Below, one piece after another: positions 15,461 to 24,412 of a stretch of 64,000 nucleotides of DNA. The notes below the pieces were generated by a model. It saw nothing but the letters and a program-made list of their open reading frames with translations. It did no database searches and was not told where the DNA came from. The translations under genes and the position numbers were made by a program. Every line of letters begins with the position of its first letter. Position 1 is the first letter of the stretch. Source of the stretch: Coliplasma sp045538555 (GTDB lineage Bacteria; Bacillota; Clostridia; Oscillospirales; CAG-382); assembly GCA_045538555.1 (NCBI GenBank), contig JAZSRP010000036.1, forward strand, positions 1 through 64,000, given 5' to 3'.

Positions 15461-16213
15461 TTAAGACGGATCTGTCAGTATCAGCACACCGTTGTCTGTG
15501 ATGGCAACGGTATTTTCGTAATGAGAGGAAAGGAGACCGTCTGCTGTGACGACCGTCCATCCGTCCCGCAACGTACGAACCTGATAACTGCCTGCATTGA
15601 CCATAGGTTCAACAGCGATTGTCATTCCCGTGCGCAGCCGCTGGCCGTGTCCGGGCACGCCATAATTTGGTACCTCCGGATCCTCGTGAAGGTGTGTGCC
15701 TATCCCGTGTCCGATGTACTCTCTGACAACAGAAAAACCGTTTTCTTCAACGTAGCTTTGGATTGCATATCCCACGTCTCCCAGACGTGATCCCTCTTTT
15801 ATGGCTTTTATGCCCTCATAGAAACTCTGTTTTGTGACATTGATGAGTTTTTGAGTTTGGGGTGTGACCTCTCCCACCGAAAAAGTGGCAGCACAGTCAC
15901 CATGGAAACCTTTGTAATACGCACCTACGTCGATTTTTACGATATCTCCATTTTTCAGAACACGTGTCCTTGACGGTATCCCGTGAATGACTTCATCATT
16001 AACGCTGATGCATGCTGACGCCGGAAACCCGCCATAGCCAAGGAAAGAGGGTTTCGCACCGTGAGATAAAATGCATTTTTTTATCTCACGGTCGATGCTC
16101 TCGGTGGTGACGCCCTCACGGACACACTCACCGCCAATTTCTCTTGCTATTGCGGCGATCCTGCCGGCATCCCGCATACGGATGATATTCTCACCCGATT
16201 TCAAAGTAATCAT
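15461..16213 (-). CDS. map: Methionine aminopeptidase type I
   Basis: Removes N-terminal Met from new proteins in the cytoplasm. The 250-residue protein shows the pita-bread fold with all metal ligands: VKIDVGAYYKGFHGDCAA (two Asp), GHGIGTHLHEDP (His), TIAVEPMV (Glu) and a final Glu in YENTVAI. No N-terminal extension or SH3 zinc finger is present. It overlaps adk by 4 nt (ATGA), so the two are translationally coupled. Confidence 0.97.
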   Translation of the reverse strand: MITLKSGENIIRMRDAGRIAAIAREIGGECVREGVTTESIDREIKKCILSHGAKPSFLGYGGFPASACISVNDEVIHGIPSRTRVLKNGDIVKIDVGAYYKGFHGDCAATFSVGEVTPQTQKLINVTKQSFYEGIKAIKEGSRLGDVGYAIQSYVEENGFSVVREYIGHGIGTHLHEDPEVPNYGVPGHGQRLRTGMTIAVEPMVNAGSYQVRTLRDGWTVVTADGLLSSHYENTVAITDNGVLILTDPS

Positions 16214-16842
16214 ATTCCGAGTGCCTGCTTGACAAGGACGGTTGTCTCAGCGATACCGTCAGTGCCCTCTACTGTTTTGAGCAGGCCTTTGTTGCTGTAG
16301 TAACCGATAAGCGGTTCTGTTTCGGCATGATATACCGCAAGGCGGTTTTTCACAACCTCGGGTTTGTCATCCGCACGAAGTGTCAAGGGAGCGCCGCAGG
16401 TATCGCAGGTCTCTCCATCCTTTGTGGGATTGTATTTAACATGCCAGCTTGCACCGCAGGCGGAGCAAAGACGTCTGCCGCTCATTCTTTCAACGATGGT
16501 CTCATCGCTGGTCTGAATAGAAAGTACAACGTCAATCTTGACATCAAGTGCGTCAAGCGCCTCTGCCTGAGGGATGGTGCGGGGGAAGCCGTCAAGAATG
16601 AAGCCACCCGCGCAATCATCGTTTTTCAGTCTATCCTTGACGATGCCGATAACGACCTCATCAGGAACCAGTGCACCCTCGGAGATGGCTTTTTGCGCAG
16701 CAAGACCCATAGGAGTACCTGCTTTGATTGCCTCTCTGAGCATTGCGCCTGTAGAAAGTGTGGGAATATTGAGTTCCTTGCAGATAATTTCTGCCTGAGT
16801 GCCTTTTCCGGCACCGGGAGGGCCAAACAGTATAATATTCAT
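16210..16842 (-). CDS. adk: Adenylate kinase
   Basis: Interconverts ATP + AMP and 2 ADP. It is 210 residues with the P-loop FGPPGAGKGTQA at 6-17 and the DGFPRT AMP site. The lid carries four cysteines (CSACG and CDTCG), so it is the zinc-lid type common in Gram-positives. ATG 16842 is chosen because the family begins MNIILFGPPG; AGGAG lies upstream and the secY stop is 16 nt before it. Confidence 0.97.
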   Translation of the reverse strand: MNIILFGPPGAGKGTQAEIICKELNIPTLSTGAMLREAIKAGTPMGLAAQKAISEGALVPDEVVIGIVKDRLKNDDCAGGFILDGFPRTIPQAEALDALDVKIDVVLSIQTSDETIVERMSGRRLCSACGASWHVKYNPTKDGETCDTCGAPLTLRADDKPEVVKNRLAVYHAETEPLIGYYSNKGLLKTVEGTDGIAETTVLVKQALGI

Positions 16843-16858
16843 ACCGATTTTCAGCTCC

Positions 16859-18139
16859 TTAATCAAGGAATCCCTTGTAGTGACGCATTGTGATCTCGCT
16901 CTCCAGATCTCTGGTGGTCTCAAGGGCAACGCTGACAAGAATGATCAGTGAAGTGCCGCCGAATACCAGATAGGTCAGGGGGCCTTTTTCTGTCCAGGAA
17001 AGGAGGACAGGGAAAATTGCCATAAAGGAGAGGAAGAATGAACCGATAAGCGTAACTCTGTTTACAACCTTTTTGATGTAATCAGCAGTGGGCTTGCCGG
17101 GACGATATCCCAGGATGGTACCGCCGTTTTTCTTCAGGTTGTTTGCAACTTCCACTGTGTTGAAAGAAATGGACAGGTAGAAATATGCAAATGCAACGAT
17201 AAGAATGAACATTACGATAACGTAGAAGGGATAATCGGAGTTTGCGGAGAAGTATTTGTTTACACCGTCCTCCCATTTGGGGAAGATGAGCGCCAGTGTT
17301 GCGGGCATCATAACTACTGCGTTTGCAAAGATGATGGGCATAACGCCGCTCATGAGTACCTTGATGGGCAGAGAGGTGTTCATTCCGCCGTACATCTTAC
17401 GTCCCACCTGTCTCTTTGCATACTGCACGTTGAGACGGCGCTCCGAGTTGGAGAAAAAGACGGTAAGAGTGATAATGCCGAGCATCATTACAACTGCAAC
17501 GATGACCCAAGGCAGGTTGGACCATTCCTGCTTGATAAACGCAAACATGGATGTGATGAGAGATGCGCCTCTGGACACGATGTTTGCAAACAGAATCATG
17601 GAAATACCATTGCCGATACCCTTTTCGTCAATACGCTCGCCGGTCCACATTACCAGAGCTGCGCCTGCGGTAAGGCAGGTAACGATAACCACTGCAGGGA
17701 ACCAGCCCTCAGCAATAAGTCCTCTGTAATTGCTCTTTACGGTGATGTAGTAGCCGTAACCGGTGACTGCACCGAGCACGATGGTGACGTAACGGGTGAT
17801 CTTCTGGATCTTTGCCTGACCTTCAGGGCCGCTCTTCTGGAGGCGCTCAAGGGCAGGAATTGCAATTGCAAGAAGCTGCATAACGATGGATGCTGTGATG
17901 TAAGGGCTGACGTTGAGAGCAAACAGAGTGCCCTGTGAAAACGCATAGCCGGACAGCATATTAAAATAGCTGAACAGTGTTCCATCGGTGTTGCTCATTG
18001 CCTCCACAAGTTTGTCACCGTTCACATAAGGAACGGGGATTGCGGAGCCGAGTCTGTAAAGAACGATAACGAGCAGTGTGAAAAGAATTTTCTTTCTAAG
18101 GTCGGGAATTCTCCAAGCGTTTCCAAAAACCTTGAACAT
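16859..18139 (-). CDS. secY: Preprotein translocase subunit SecY
   Basis: Channel subunit of SecYEG, 426 residues with ten predicted membrane spans. Characteristic stretches are LDRLGSAIPVP-like YRLGSAIPVPYVNGD in the first span region, LNVSPYITASIVMQLL in span two (plug side) and the cytosolic loop NSERRLNVQYAKRQVGRKMY. The start ATG overlaps the rplO stop by one base (TAATG), as usual in the spc operon. Confidence 0.98.
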   Translation of the reverse strand: MFKVFGNAWRIPDLRKKILFTLLVIVLYRLGSAIPVPYVNGDKLVEAMSNTDGTLFSYFNMLSGYAFSQGTLFALNVSPYITASIVMQLLAIAIPALERLQKSGPEGQAKIQKITRYVTIVLGAVTGYGYYITVKSNYRGLIAEGWFPAVVIVTCLTAGAALVMWTGERIDEKGIGNGISMILFANIVSRGASLITSMFAFIKQEWSNLPWVIVAVVMMLGIITLTVFFSNSERRLNVQYAKRQVGRKMYGGMNTSLPIKVLMSGVMPIIFANAVVMMPATLALIFPKWEDGVNKYFSANSDYPFYVIVMFILIVAFAYFYLSISFNTVEVANNLKKNGGTILGYRPGKPTADYIKKVVNRVTLIGSFFLSFMAIFPVLLSWTEKGPLTYLVFGGTSLIILVSVALETTRDLESEITMRHYKGFLD

Positions 18140-18579
18140 TATACCACCTCAGCCTTTCCGCCGGCCGCCTCAATCTTTTCCTTTGCCTGTGCAGAGAAAA
18201 CAGCCGCCTTTACGGTAAGGGCTTTGGTGAGCTGGCCTACGGAAAGAACCTTGAGCCCGTCGTATCTATTCTTGATAACCTTGTCATTGATAAGTGTATC
18301 AATGTCTACGGTTGCGCCTGTCTCGTATCTGTTGAGCGCCTCAACGTTTACGATAGCATATTTCTTTGCGAAGTGGTTGGTAAAGCCCCTCTTGGGAAGC
18401 TTTCTGTAAAGAGGAAGCTGACCTCCCTCGAAGCCGGGTCTTACACCGCCGCCGGAGCGAGCGTTCTGACCCTTGTGTCCTTTGCCTGCTGTCTTTCCGT
18501 TACCGCTGCCTGCGCCTCTGCCCTTTCTGAAGTTGGGCTTGGCAGATCCGGGTGCCGGAGAAAGCTCGTGAAGCTTCAT
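18139..18579 (-). CDS. rplO: Ribosomal protein L15
   Basis: Large-subunit protein of 146 residues. The glycine- and arginine-rich N-terminal arm (GRGAGSGNGKTAGKGHKGQ, about 20-38) threads into 23S rRNA, and a globular domain follows. Normal length; 31 nt after rpmD. Confidence 0.98.
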   Translation of the reverse strand: MKLHELSPAPGSAKPNFRKGRGAGSGNGKTAGKGHKGQNARSGGGVRPGFEGGQLPLYRKLPKRGFTNHFAKKYAIVNVEALNRYETGATVDIDTLINDKVIKNRYDGLKVLSVGQLTKALTVKAAVFSAQAKEKIEAAGGKAEVV

Positions 18580-18610
18580 AACTTTGTCCTCCTAATCTGT
18601 AATTTGTAAG

Positions 18611-18793
18611 TTATTCAGCATCTTCGACACTGATGAGGTGAGAGATGAGCGTGATCTTGCCCTGGATGGCTGCATCATTCTCAAGCACTTTGGTATCACC
18701 TATCTTTGTGAGTCCAAGGGATTTTGCGGTGAGAATGTGATTCTCTTTGCGGCCGATGAGACTCTTTTTGAGTGTGATTTTAACCTTTGCCAT
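18611..18793 (-). CDS. rpmD: Ribosomal protein L30
   Basis: A 60-residue large-subunit protein starting MAKVKITLKKSLIGRKENH. The ATG at 18793, with GGAGG seven bases upstream, matches the family start; a longer frame extends into rpsE and is discarded. It sits between rpsE and rplO. Confidence 0.96.
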   Translation of the reverse strand: MAKVKITLKKSLIGRKENHILTAKSLGLTKIGDTKVLENDAAIQGKITLISHLISVEDAE

Positions 18794-18806
18794 TTCTGCA
18801 ACCTCC

Positions 18807-19304
18807 TTAGTTTGAAAGCGATTCAACGCTGATACCGCGCATGCGAGCAACTTCCTCAGCGGTACGAAGCTCTTTCAGTGCTTCGAACGTTGCCTTGAGC
18901 ACGTTGACAGGGTTGCCGGAACGGAGTGATTTTGCACGAATGTCGCGGATGCCTGCGCTCTCAAGAACTGCACGCATTGTGCCACCGGCGATGATACCGG
19001 TACCAGGTGCTGCGGGTTTGAGAAGTACGCGGCCTGCGCCAAACTCACCGATTACCTCGTGAGGAATCGTGGTGCCCTTGAGGGAAACCTCAACAACGTT
19101 CTTTTTTGCTGCCTCGATGGCCTTGCTGATAGCGTTGGGAACTTCGGCTGCTTTGCCGATGCCGTAGCCGATGTGGCCTGCGCCGTCACCGACAACTACC
19201 AGTGCAGAAAAGCGTGCGATACGTCCGCCCTTGACTGTCTTTGAAACTCTTTTTGTATCTATAAGAGTCTCTTTAAGTTCGAGTGTGCTGTAATCAGTCT
19301 TCAT
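18807..19304 (-). CDS. rpsE: Ribosomal protein S5
   Basis: Decoding-fidelity protein of 165 residues with the N-terminal dsRNA-binding fold (VKGGRIARFSALVVVGDG) and the S5 C-terminal fold (LLKPAAPGTGIIAGG). Length is typical of Firmicutes. It is 9 nt after rplR. Confidence 0.98.
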   Translation of the reverse strand: MKTDYSTLELKETLIDTKRVSKTVKGGRIARFSALVVVGDGAGHIGYGIGKAAEVPNAISKAIEAAKKNVVEVSLKGTTIPHEVIGEFGAGRVLLKPAAPGTGIIAGGTMRAVLESAGIRDIRAKSLRSGNPVNVLKATFEALKELRTAEEVARMRGISVESLSN

Positions 19305-19313
19305 GTTACCCTC

Positions 19314-19673
19314 CTAAAACTTCAGTCCGGCTTCGCGGGCAGCATCTGCAAGTGCTGCAATACGTCCGTGGTAGAGATATCCGCCTCTGTCAAATACGAC
19401 AGACTCGATTCCCTGGGCGAGTGCTCTTTCAGCTGCAAGCTTGCCTACCTTCTTTGCGGACTCAACGTTGCCGCCCTCAGTGCCAAATTCTTTCTCGGTA
19501 CTGGATGCGGTCACGAGTGTCTTTCCGACGGTATCATCAATGACCTGTACATAAATATTTGCATTGGAACGATATACACAAAAGCGGGGTCTTTCGGGAG
19601 TACCGGAGATTTTGGATCTGACTCGCTTATGTCTATACAGTCTTTTTTTGTTTTTATCTTCGCGACTGACCAT
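19314..19673 (-). CDS. rplR: Ribosomal protein L18
   Basis: 5S rRNA-binding protein of 119 residues: basic N-terminus (KNKKRLYRHKRVRSK), then FCVYRSNANIYVQVIDD and the C-terminal YLYHGRIAALADAAREAGL. It works with L5 to dock 5S rRNA. Located between rplF and rpsE. Confidence 0.98.
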   Translation of the reverse strand: MVSREDKNKKRLYRHKRVRSKISGTPERPRFCVYRSNANIYVQVIDDTVGKTLVTASSTEKEFGTEGGNVESAKKVGKLAAERALAQGIESVVFDRGGYLYHGRIAALADAAREAGLKF

Positions 19674-19694
19674 ATTGTGTTATTCTCCTTTCCC

Positions 19695-20234
19695 CTATTT
19701 ACCGGCTTTTCCGGACTTGCGTCTGATGGTCTCATCAGAGTACTTGATTCCCTTGCCAAGGTAGGGCTCGGGAGGTCTCTTGCCTCTGATCTCAGATGCC
19801 AGCTGTCCGACAACCTGTTTGTTTGCCCCGGATACAATAATGATATTGGACTGGGGTACTTCAAATGTGATTCCATCGGGCTCTTCAAATGTTACGGGAT
19901 GTGAGTAGCCGATGTTGAGAACCAGTTTTTTGCCTTCTTTTGCTGCTTTGTAACCAACACCGTTGATCTCAAGCTGCTTTTTGTAGCCATCTGTCACGCC
20001 CACAACCATGTTGTTGATGAGAGTTCTGGAAAGTCCGTGGAGGGATCTGTTCTCTTTCTCATCGTTGGGACGCTTTACGGTCAGAACGCCTGCATCGATC
20101 TCAATGATCATAGCGGGGCTGATCTGCTCGGAAAGGGTGCCCTTGGGGCCGGTAACGGTCACAAAATTGGACTCTGTGATGTCTACGTTTACGCCTGCGG
20201 GGATGGTGATGGGCATTTTACCTATTCTTGACAT
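19695..20234 (-). CDS. rplF: Ribosomal protein L6
   Basis: A 179-residue protein formed of two related L6 folds. The N-terminus is MSRIGKMPITIPAGV and the C-terminal RNA-binding signature is EIRGKRPPEPYLGKGIKY. It lies beneath the factor-binding site of the large subunit. Normal length and position. Confidence 0.98.
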   Translation of the reverse strand: MSRIGKMPITIPAGVNVDITESNFVTVTGPKGTLSEQISPAMIIEIDAGVLTVKRPNDEKENRSLHGLSRTLINNMVVGVTDGYKKQLEINGVGYKAAKEGKKLVLNIGYSHPVTFEEPDGITFEVPQSNIIIVSGANKQVVGQLASEIRGKRPPEPYLGKGIKYSDETIRRKSGKAGK

Positions 20235-20249
20235 ATCAGTAACCCTCCC

Positions 20250-20648
20250 TTACCAGACGAATGCAAGTACTTCGCCGCCTACGTTGAGCTTGCGAGCATT
20301 CTTGTCGGTCATGATGCCCTTGGATGTGGAAATGATTGCCACACCGAGACCATTTTTTACCTTGGGAAGCTCCTGGCTGGAAGCGTAGATACGCAAACCG
20401 GGTTTGCTGACTCTGCGAAGTCCCTGAATGATTCTTTGTTTGTTCTCACCGTACTTCAGAGTAACCTTGATGATACCCTGCTTGTTGTCATCCTCGACGG
20501 TGAAATCCTTGATATAGCCCTCGTCCAGAAGAATCTGAGCGATTGCTTTTTTGAGGTTGGAGGCGGGAATCTCAACAGTCTCATGCTTTGCGGTGTTTGC
20601 ATTGCGGATTCTGGTGAGCATATCTGCCACTACGTCTGTAATCTGCAT
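20250..20648 (-). CDS. rpsH: Ribosomal protein S8
   Basis: 16S rRNA-binding protein of 132 residues (ITDVVADMLTRIRNANTAKH at the start, GVAIISTSKGIMTD near the end). ATG 20648, with GGAGG upstream, is chosen over longer frames that run into rpsN. In other bacteria S8 regulates the spc operon by binding its own mRNA; no such site was assessed here. Confidence 0.97.
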   Translation of the reverse strand: MQITDVVADMLTRIRNANTAKHETVEIPASNLKKAIAQILLDEGYIKDFTVEDDNKQGIIKVTLKYGENKQRIIQGLRRVSKPGLRIYASSQELPKVKNGLGVAIISTSKGIMTDKNARKLNVGGEVLAFVW

Positions 20649-20662
20649 TTTTTCTCCTCCTC

Positions 20663-20848
20663 TTACCAGCTGGCTTTCTTCACGCCGGGAATCTCGCCCT
20701 TGTAGGCAAGCTCTCTGAAGCAGATACGGCAAATACCGTATTTGCGGAGATAAGCGTGGGGTCTGCCGCATATTTTGCATCTGTTATATTTGCGGGTGGT
20801 GAATTTCGGCGTCTGCTGTTGCTTGAGCACCATTGATTTTCTTGCCAT
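20663..20848 (-). CDS. rpsN: Ribosomal protein S14, zinc type (type Z)
   Basis: A 61-residue S14 of the short zinc-binding type, with cysteine pairs at C24/C27 (CKIC) and C40/C43 (CRIC) and the ending GVKKASW. The paralogous zinc-free form is not in this window. 13 nt after rplE. Confidence 0.97.
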   Translation of the reverse strand: MARKSMVLKQQQTPKFTTRKYNRCKICGRPHAYLRKYGICRICFRELAYKGEIPGVKKASW

Positions 20849-20861
20849 AATTATACCTCCC

Positions 20862-21404
20862 TTATTCCTTTGCGAACGGTGCGCCGAGGAGTGTCAAAAG
20901 CTCTTTTGCTTCCTCGTCGGTGTTCGCTGTGGTAACAAATATAATGTCCATACCTCTGATCTTGTCGACCTTGTCATACTCGATCTCGGGGAAAATGAGC
21001 TGCTCTTTGAGGCCTACGGAATAGTTTCCTCTGCCGTCAAATGCGTTGGGGTTGATACCCTTGAAGTCTCTCACGCGGGGCAGTGCGAGGTTGAAGAATT
21101 TGTCAACAAACTCGTACATATTTTCCTGTCTGAGAGTAACCTTTGCACCGATCTTCATGCCTGCTCTCAGCTTGAAGTTGGAGACAGACTTTCTTGCAAC
21201 GGTGGGAACACCCTGCTGGCCGGTGATGAGAGCCAGATCAGCCAGAATGTTGTCGATAACCTTGGAATTGTCTTTTGCGTCACTTTCGCAGCAGTTGATG
21301 ACAACTTTCTCGAGACGAGGAATCTGCATCGGGCTCTTGTAGTTAAATTTCTTCATCAACGCGGGAGCAACGTCGCTGACGTAATATTCTTTCAATCTTG
21401 ACAT
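20862..21404 (-). CDS. rplE: Ribosomal protein L5
   Basis: 5S rRNA-binding protein of 180 residues, identified by IPRLEKVVINCCES near the start, the glycine-rich loop LRAGMKIGAKVTLR and FPEIEYDKVDKIRGMDI. It lies between rplX and rpsN. Confidence 0.98.
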   Translation of the reverse strand: MSRLKEYYVSDVAPALMKKFNYKSPMQIPRLEKVVINCCESDAKDNSKVIDNILADLALITGQQGVPTVARKSVSNFKLRAGMKIGAKVTLRQENMYEFVDKFFNLALPRVRDFKGINPNAFDGRGNYSVGLKEQLIFPEIEYDKVDKIRGMDIIFVTTANTDEEAKELLTLLGAPFAKE

Positions 21405-21422
21405 TGTTTTACCTCCCTGCTA

Positions 21423-21755
21423 TTAAAGTGATTCGCCGCATTTTACGCATACACGGCTTCTCTCGCCGTCTGCGTTGCGTACTCTCTTGTATCTGCGGCC
21501 TGCCTGACATTTGGGGCAGTAAAGCATTACCTTGCTTGCATAGATAGCGCCCTCGGTCTTGATGATGCCGCCGGCCTCTCCCTGCTTTCTGGGTTTTACG
21601 TGCTTGGATACGATGTGAACGCCCTCGACGATTACCTTGCCCTCCTCGGGAGATACGCCGATGACCTTGCCTACGGTCTTTTCTTTGCCGTTGGCATATT
21701 TGCCGGAAATTACCACGACGGTATCGCCGGTCTTTACATGCATTTTATTACTCAT
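21423..21755 (-). CDS. rplX: Ribosomal protein L24
   Basis: Assembly-initiator protein of 110 residues with a KOW motif near the N-terminus (HVKTGDTVVVISGKYANGK). I choose ATG 21755, nine bases after GGAGG. An ATG at 21773 overlaps the rplN stop as ATGA but has no ribosome binding site. A C-terminal CPKC/CVKC pair may bind zinc. Confidence 0.95.
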   Translation of the reverse strand: MSNKMHVKTGDTVVVISGKYANGKEKTVGKVIGVSPEEGKVIVEGVHIVSKHVKPRKQGEAGGIIKTEGAIYASKVMLYCPKCQAGRRYKRVRNADGERSRVCVKCGESL

Positions 21756-21769
21756 TTTGCACTGCCTCC

Positions 21770-22138
21770 TCATACAACTTCGGGTGCAAGGGAGAGTATT
21801 TTCATATATCCCTTTTCACGAAGTTCCTTGGCAACCGGTCCAAAAATACGGGTTCCCTTGGGCTCCTTGTCGTCCTGAATCAACACTGCTGCGTTGTCAT
21901 CAAAGCGGACGTAGGATCCGTCGCTTCTTCTGGTGGGTTGAACAGTTCTGACGACGACTGCTTTTACAACGTCGCCTTTTTTTGCTACTCCGCCGGGTGC
22001 TGCTTTTTTTACGGAGCATACGATGATATCGCCAACTCCTGCATAGCGCCTGCCGGTGCCGCCAAGTACTCGGATGCACAACAGTTCTTTTGCGCCGGTA
22101 TTGTCAGCCACCTTGAGGCGAGACTCTTGCTGTAACAT
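21770..22138 (-). CDS. rplN: Ribosomal protein L14
   Basis: Intersubunit-bridge protein of 122 residues, very conserved (MLQQESRLKVADNTGAKELL, then GTRIFGPVAKELREKGYMKI). It is the first gene of what is classically the spc operon, but the cluster is continuous here with 14-nt gaps on both sides. Confidence 0.98.
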   Translation of the reverse strand: MLQQESRLKVADNTGAKELLCIRVLGGTGRRYAGVGDIIVCSVKKAAPGGVAKKGDVVKAVVVRTVQPTRRSDGSYVRFDDNAAVLIQDDKEPKGTRIFGPVAKELREKGYMKILSLAPEVV

Positions 22139-22152
22139 TGTGTACCTCCTGA

Positions 22153-22410
22153 TTACTTAGCTTTCTCGATAATTTCTACGAGACGCCATCTCTTGTCTTT
22201 GGAAAGGGGACGGGTTTCCATAATAAGCACTTTGTCGCCTACACCGCACTGGTTGTTCTCGTCATGTGCCTTGAAACGTACCGTTCTCTTGATGATCTTT
22301 TTATAAAGAGGATGTCTCACGTTATCGCGGATTGCGACAACGATGGTCTTGTCCATTTTATCGGAGACGACTGTGCCGACTCTTGTTTTTCTGAGTGCTC
22401 TTTCTTCCAT
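22153..22410 (-). CDS. rpsQ: Ribosomal protein S17
   Basis: OB-fold 16S rRNA-binding protein of 85 residues: RKTRVGTVVSDKMDKTIVVA, then the loop KIIKRTVRFKAHDENN and IMETRPLSKDKRWRLVEII. Normal length; 17 nt after rpmC. Confidence 0.98.
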   Translation of the reverse strand: MEERALRKTRVGTVVSDKMDKTIVVAIRDNVRHPLYKKIIKRTVRFKAHDENNQCGVGDKVLIMETRPLSKDKRWRLVEIIEKAK

Positions 22411-22427
22411 CGTTCGTTACTCCTCTC

Positions 22428-22628
22428 TTATGCCTTTTCAGCGAGTTCTTTTTCCCTGAGAACGCTGAGGAGACGTGCGATGGTCTTTTTGGTCTCAACG
22501 ATCTTCATGGGGTTGTCAAGCTGGTTGATAGAATGCTGAAAACGAAGGTTGAAGAGCTCTTCCTTCTTCTCTGCAATGTTCTTTTGCAGTTCGGAAACAG
22601 ACAATCCTCTGATCTCTTTGATATTCAT
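22428..22628 (-). CDS. rpmC: Ribosomal protein L29
   Basis: A 66-residue two-helix protein near the peptide exit tunnel (EIRGLSVSELQKNIAEKKEE, then FNLRFQHSINQLDNP). It contributes to the docking site for trigger factor and SRP. 12 nt after rplP. Confidence 0.97.
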   Translation of the reverse strand: MNIKEIRGLSVSELQKNIAEKKEELFNLRFQHSINQLDNPMKIVETKKTIARLLSVLREKELAEKA

Positions 22629-22640
22629 TATTCTACCTCC

Positions 22641-23060
22641 TTACTTCTCAAGATCTGCCTTGGTGGCAAACTTGCACTTGAGGGGAAGCTTGTGGGATGC
22701 AAGACGCATTGCTTCACGCGCCTCTGCCTCGGACACACCGTCCATCTCAAACATAACTCTGCCGGGCTTGACTACTGCTACCCAGTACTCGGGTGAACCT
22801 TTACCGGAACCCATACGTGTCTCAGCAGGTTTTTCGGTAACGGGCTTGTCGGGGAAAATCTTGATCCAGACCTTGCCGCCTCTCTTGACGTAACGGGTCA
22901 TTGCAATACGAGCTGCCTCGATCTGGTTGCTGGTAACCCATGCGGGCTCCGTTGCTACGAGTCCAAATGTGCCGTAGGTGACCTTGTTGCCTCTGTAAGC
23001 CTTGCCGGTCATTCTGCCTCTGTGGACACGTCTGTATTTCACTCTTTTGGGCATCAACAT
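22641..23060 (-). CDS. rplP: Ribosomal protein L16
   Basis: Protein of 139 residues that positions A-site tRNA near the peptidyl transferase centre. The start MLMPKRVKYRRVHRG matches the family. ATG 23060 lies eleven bases after GGAGG and one base past the rpsC stop; a frame starting at 23081 would overlap rpsC and lacks family support. Confidence 0.96.
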   Translation of the reverse strand: MLMPKRVKYRRVHRGRMTGKAYRGNKVTYGTFGLVATEPAWVTSNQIEAARIAMTRYVKRGGKVWIKIFPDKPVTEKPAETRMGSGKGSPEYWVAVVKPGRVMFEMDGVSEAEAREAMRLASHKLPLKCKFATKADLEK

Positions 23061-23061
23061 G

Positions 23062-23742
23062 TTAACGTCTACCTCCTTCACGGGATGCGGAGCGCTTCAC
23101 CTCAGGAAGTACCTCACCCTTGTAGATCCACACCTTGATGCCGATCTTTCCGTAGGTGGTGTTTGCCTCCCAGAAGCCGTAATCAATGTCAGCTCTGAGA
23201 GTCTGAAGAGGAATGGTGCCCTCGTGATAGTGCTCGCTTCTTGCGATCTCAGCGCCGCCAAGACGGCCGGAAACCTTGATCTTGATACCTTTTGCGCCAA
23301 GCTTCATGGTCCTGTTGATGGACTGTTTCATTGCACGGCGGAAGGAAATTCTCTTTTCAAGCTGTGCTGCGATGTTCTCGGCAACCAGCTGTGCATTGAG
23401 GTCGGGCTGTCTGATCTCAACAACCTTTACGTCAACGCTTACGTTTGCAGGAGTCTTGAGGAAATCCGCAACTACCTTTTTGAGCTTTTCGATCTCTGCA
23501 CCGCCCTTGCCGATGATCATGCCGGGCTTTGCGCAGTGTACGATAACTCTTACACGGCTGTTGTCTCTCTCGATCTCGATGGTGGGAACGCCTGCTGCCA
23601 TGAGTCTCTCTTTGAGAAACTCTCTCAGGTTATAATCGGAGACGATGATATCGCCAAAGGTCTCATCCTTGGAATACCAACGGGAGCTCCAATCCTTGAT
23701 AACGCCTACACGAAGTCCGTGAGGATTAACTTTCTGTCCCAT
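23062..23742 (-). CDS. rpsC: Ribosomal protein S3
   Basis: mRNA-entry protein of 226 residues with an N-terminal domain (MGQKVNPHGLRVGVIKDW), a KH domain with the GMIIGKGGAEIEKLK loop (about 75-90) and the C-terminal S3 domain. ATG 23742 is used because the family always begins MGQK; the longer frame runs into rplV. Confidence 0.97.
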   Translation of the reverse strand: MGQKVNPHGLRVGVIKDWSSRWYSKDETFGDIIVSDYNLREFLKERLMAAGVPTIEIERDNSRVRVIVHCAKPGMIIGKGGAEIEKLKKVVADFLKTPANVSVDVKVVEIRQPDLNAQLVAENIAAQLEKRISFRRAMKQSINRTMKLGAKGIKIKVSGRLGGAEIARSEHYHEGTIPLQTLRADIDYGFWEANTTYGKIGIKVWIYKGEVLPEVKRSASREGGRR

Positions 23743-23744
23743 TA

Positions 23745-24098
23745 TTACGCCTCCTTCTCTTTGAGTACGATAGTTACATGTGAGGTTCTCTTGAGAACGC
23801 GGAACGCTCTGCCCTGTGCGCGGGGACGAACTCTCTTCATGTTTTTGAGAATGCCGGGAGTGACGAAGCACTCTGCGACATACAGCTTCTCGGTATCCAT
23901 TCCGTAGTTGTGGTCTGCGTTTGCGACAGCGGATTTGAGAAGCTTTGCAATATCCTCACATACCAGTTTGTTGGTGGTCTTGAGGATCGCCATTGCTGTT
24001 GCAGCATCTTTGCCTCTGATGAGGTCGAGCACGATCTTTACTTTTCTGGGGGTGACCCGGAGCTGCTTGAGATATGCTCTTGATTCTCTATTTTCCAC
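23745..24098 (-). CDS. rplV: Ribosomal protein L22, GTG start
   Basis: Exit-tunnel protein of 117 residues; its loop (MKRVRPRAQGRAFRVLKRTS) reaches the tunnel constriction where macrolides bind. GTG 24098 follows AAAGGAG by about seven bases and fits the family start (ENRESRAYLKQLRVTPRK). The ATG at 24122 overlaps the rpsS stop but has no ribosome binding site and would add eight unconserved residues. Confidence 0.94.
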   Translation of the reverse strand: MENRESRAYLKQLRVTPRKVKIVLDLIRGKDAATAMAILKTTNKLVCEDIAKLLKSAVANADHNYGMDTEKLYVAECFVTPGILKNMKRVRPRAQGRAFRVLKRTSHVTIVLKEKEA

Positions 24099-24121
24099 AG
24101 TTTTGTCTCCTTTCAACCCCA

Positions 24122-24397
24122 TTACTTAACCGAAGTCTTGGATCCGGAGTGGCCCTTGTAGGTTCTGGTAGGAGCAAACTCACCGAGTTTGTGTCCAACC
24201 ATATCCTCAACCACATACACGGGAACGTGTTTTCTGCCGTCGTGAACCGCAATCGTATGTCCGACAAACTCGGGGAAGATCGTGGAAGCACGGGACCAGG
24301 TCTTGATAACTCTTTTTTCGCCTTTTGCGTTCATATCGCAAACTCTTGCGTAGAGCTTGGCTTCAACAAAAGGGCCTTTTTTAACGCTTCTGCTCAC
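24122..24397 (-). CDS. rpsS: Ribosomal protein S19
   Basis: Small-subunit head protein of 91 residues (MSRSVKKGPFVEAKLYARV at the start; GHKLGEFAPTRTYKGH near the end). It forms a complex with S13. 15 nt after rplB. Confidence 0.98.
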   Translation of the reverse strand: MSRSVKKGPFVEAKLYARVCDMNAKGEKRVIKTWSRASTIFPEFVGHTIAVHDGRKHVPVYVVEDMVGHKLGEFAPTRTYKGHSGSKTSVK

Positions 24398-24412
24398 TGT
24401 TTATTCCTCCTC

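Noticed and set aside
23002..23907. Plus-strand open frame of 301 codons within the ribosomal cluster
   Set aside because: Antisense to rpsC and rplV, whose identity is certain.
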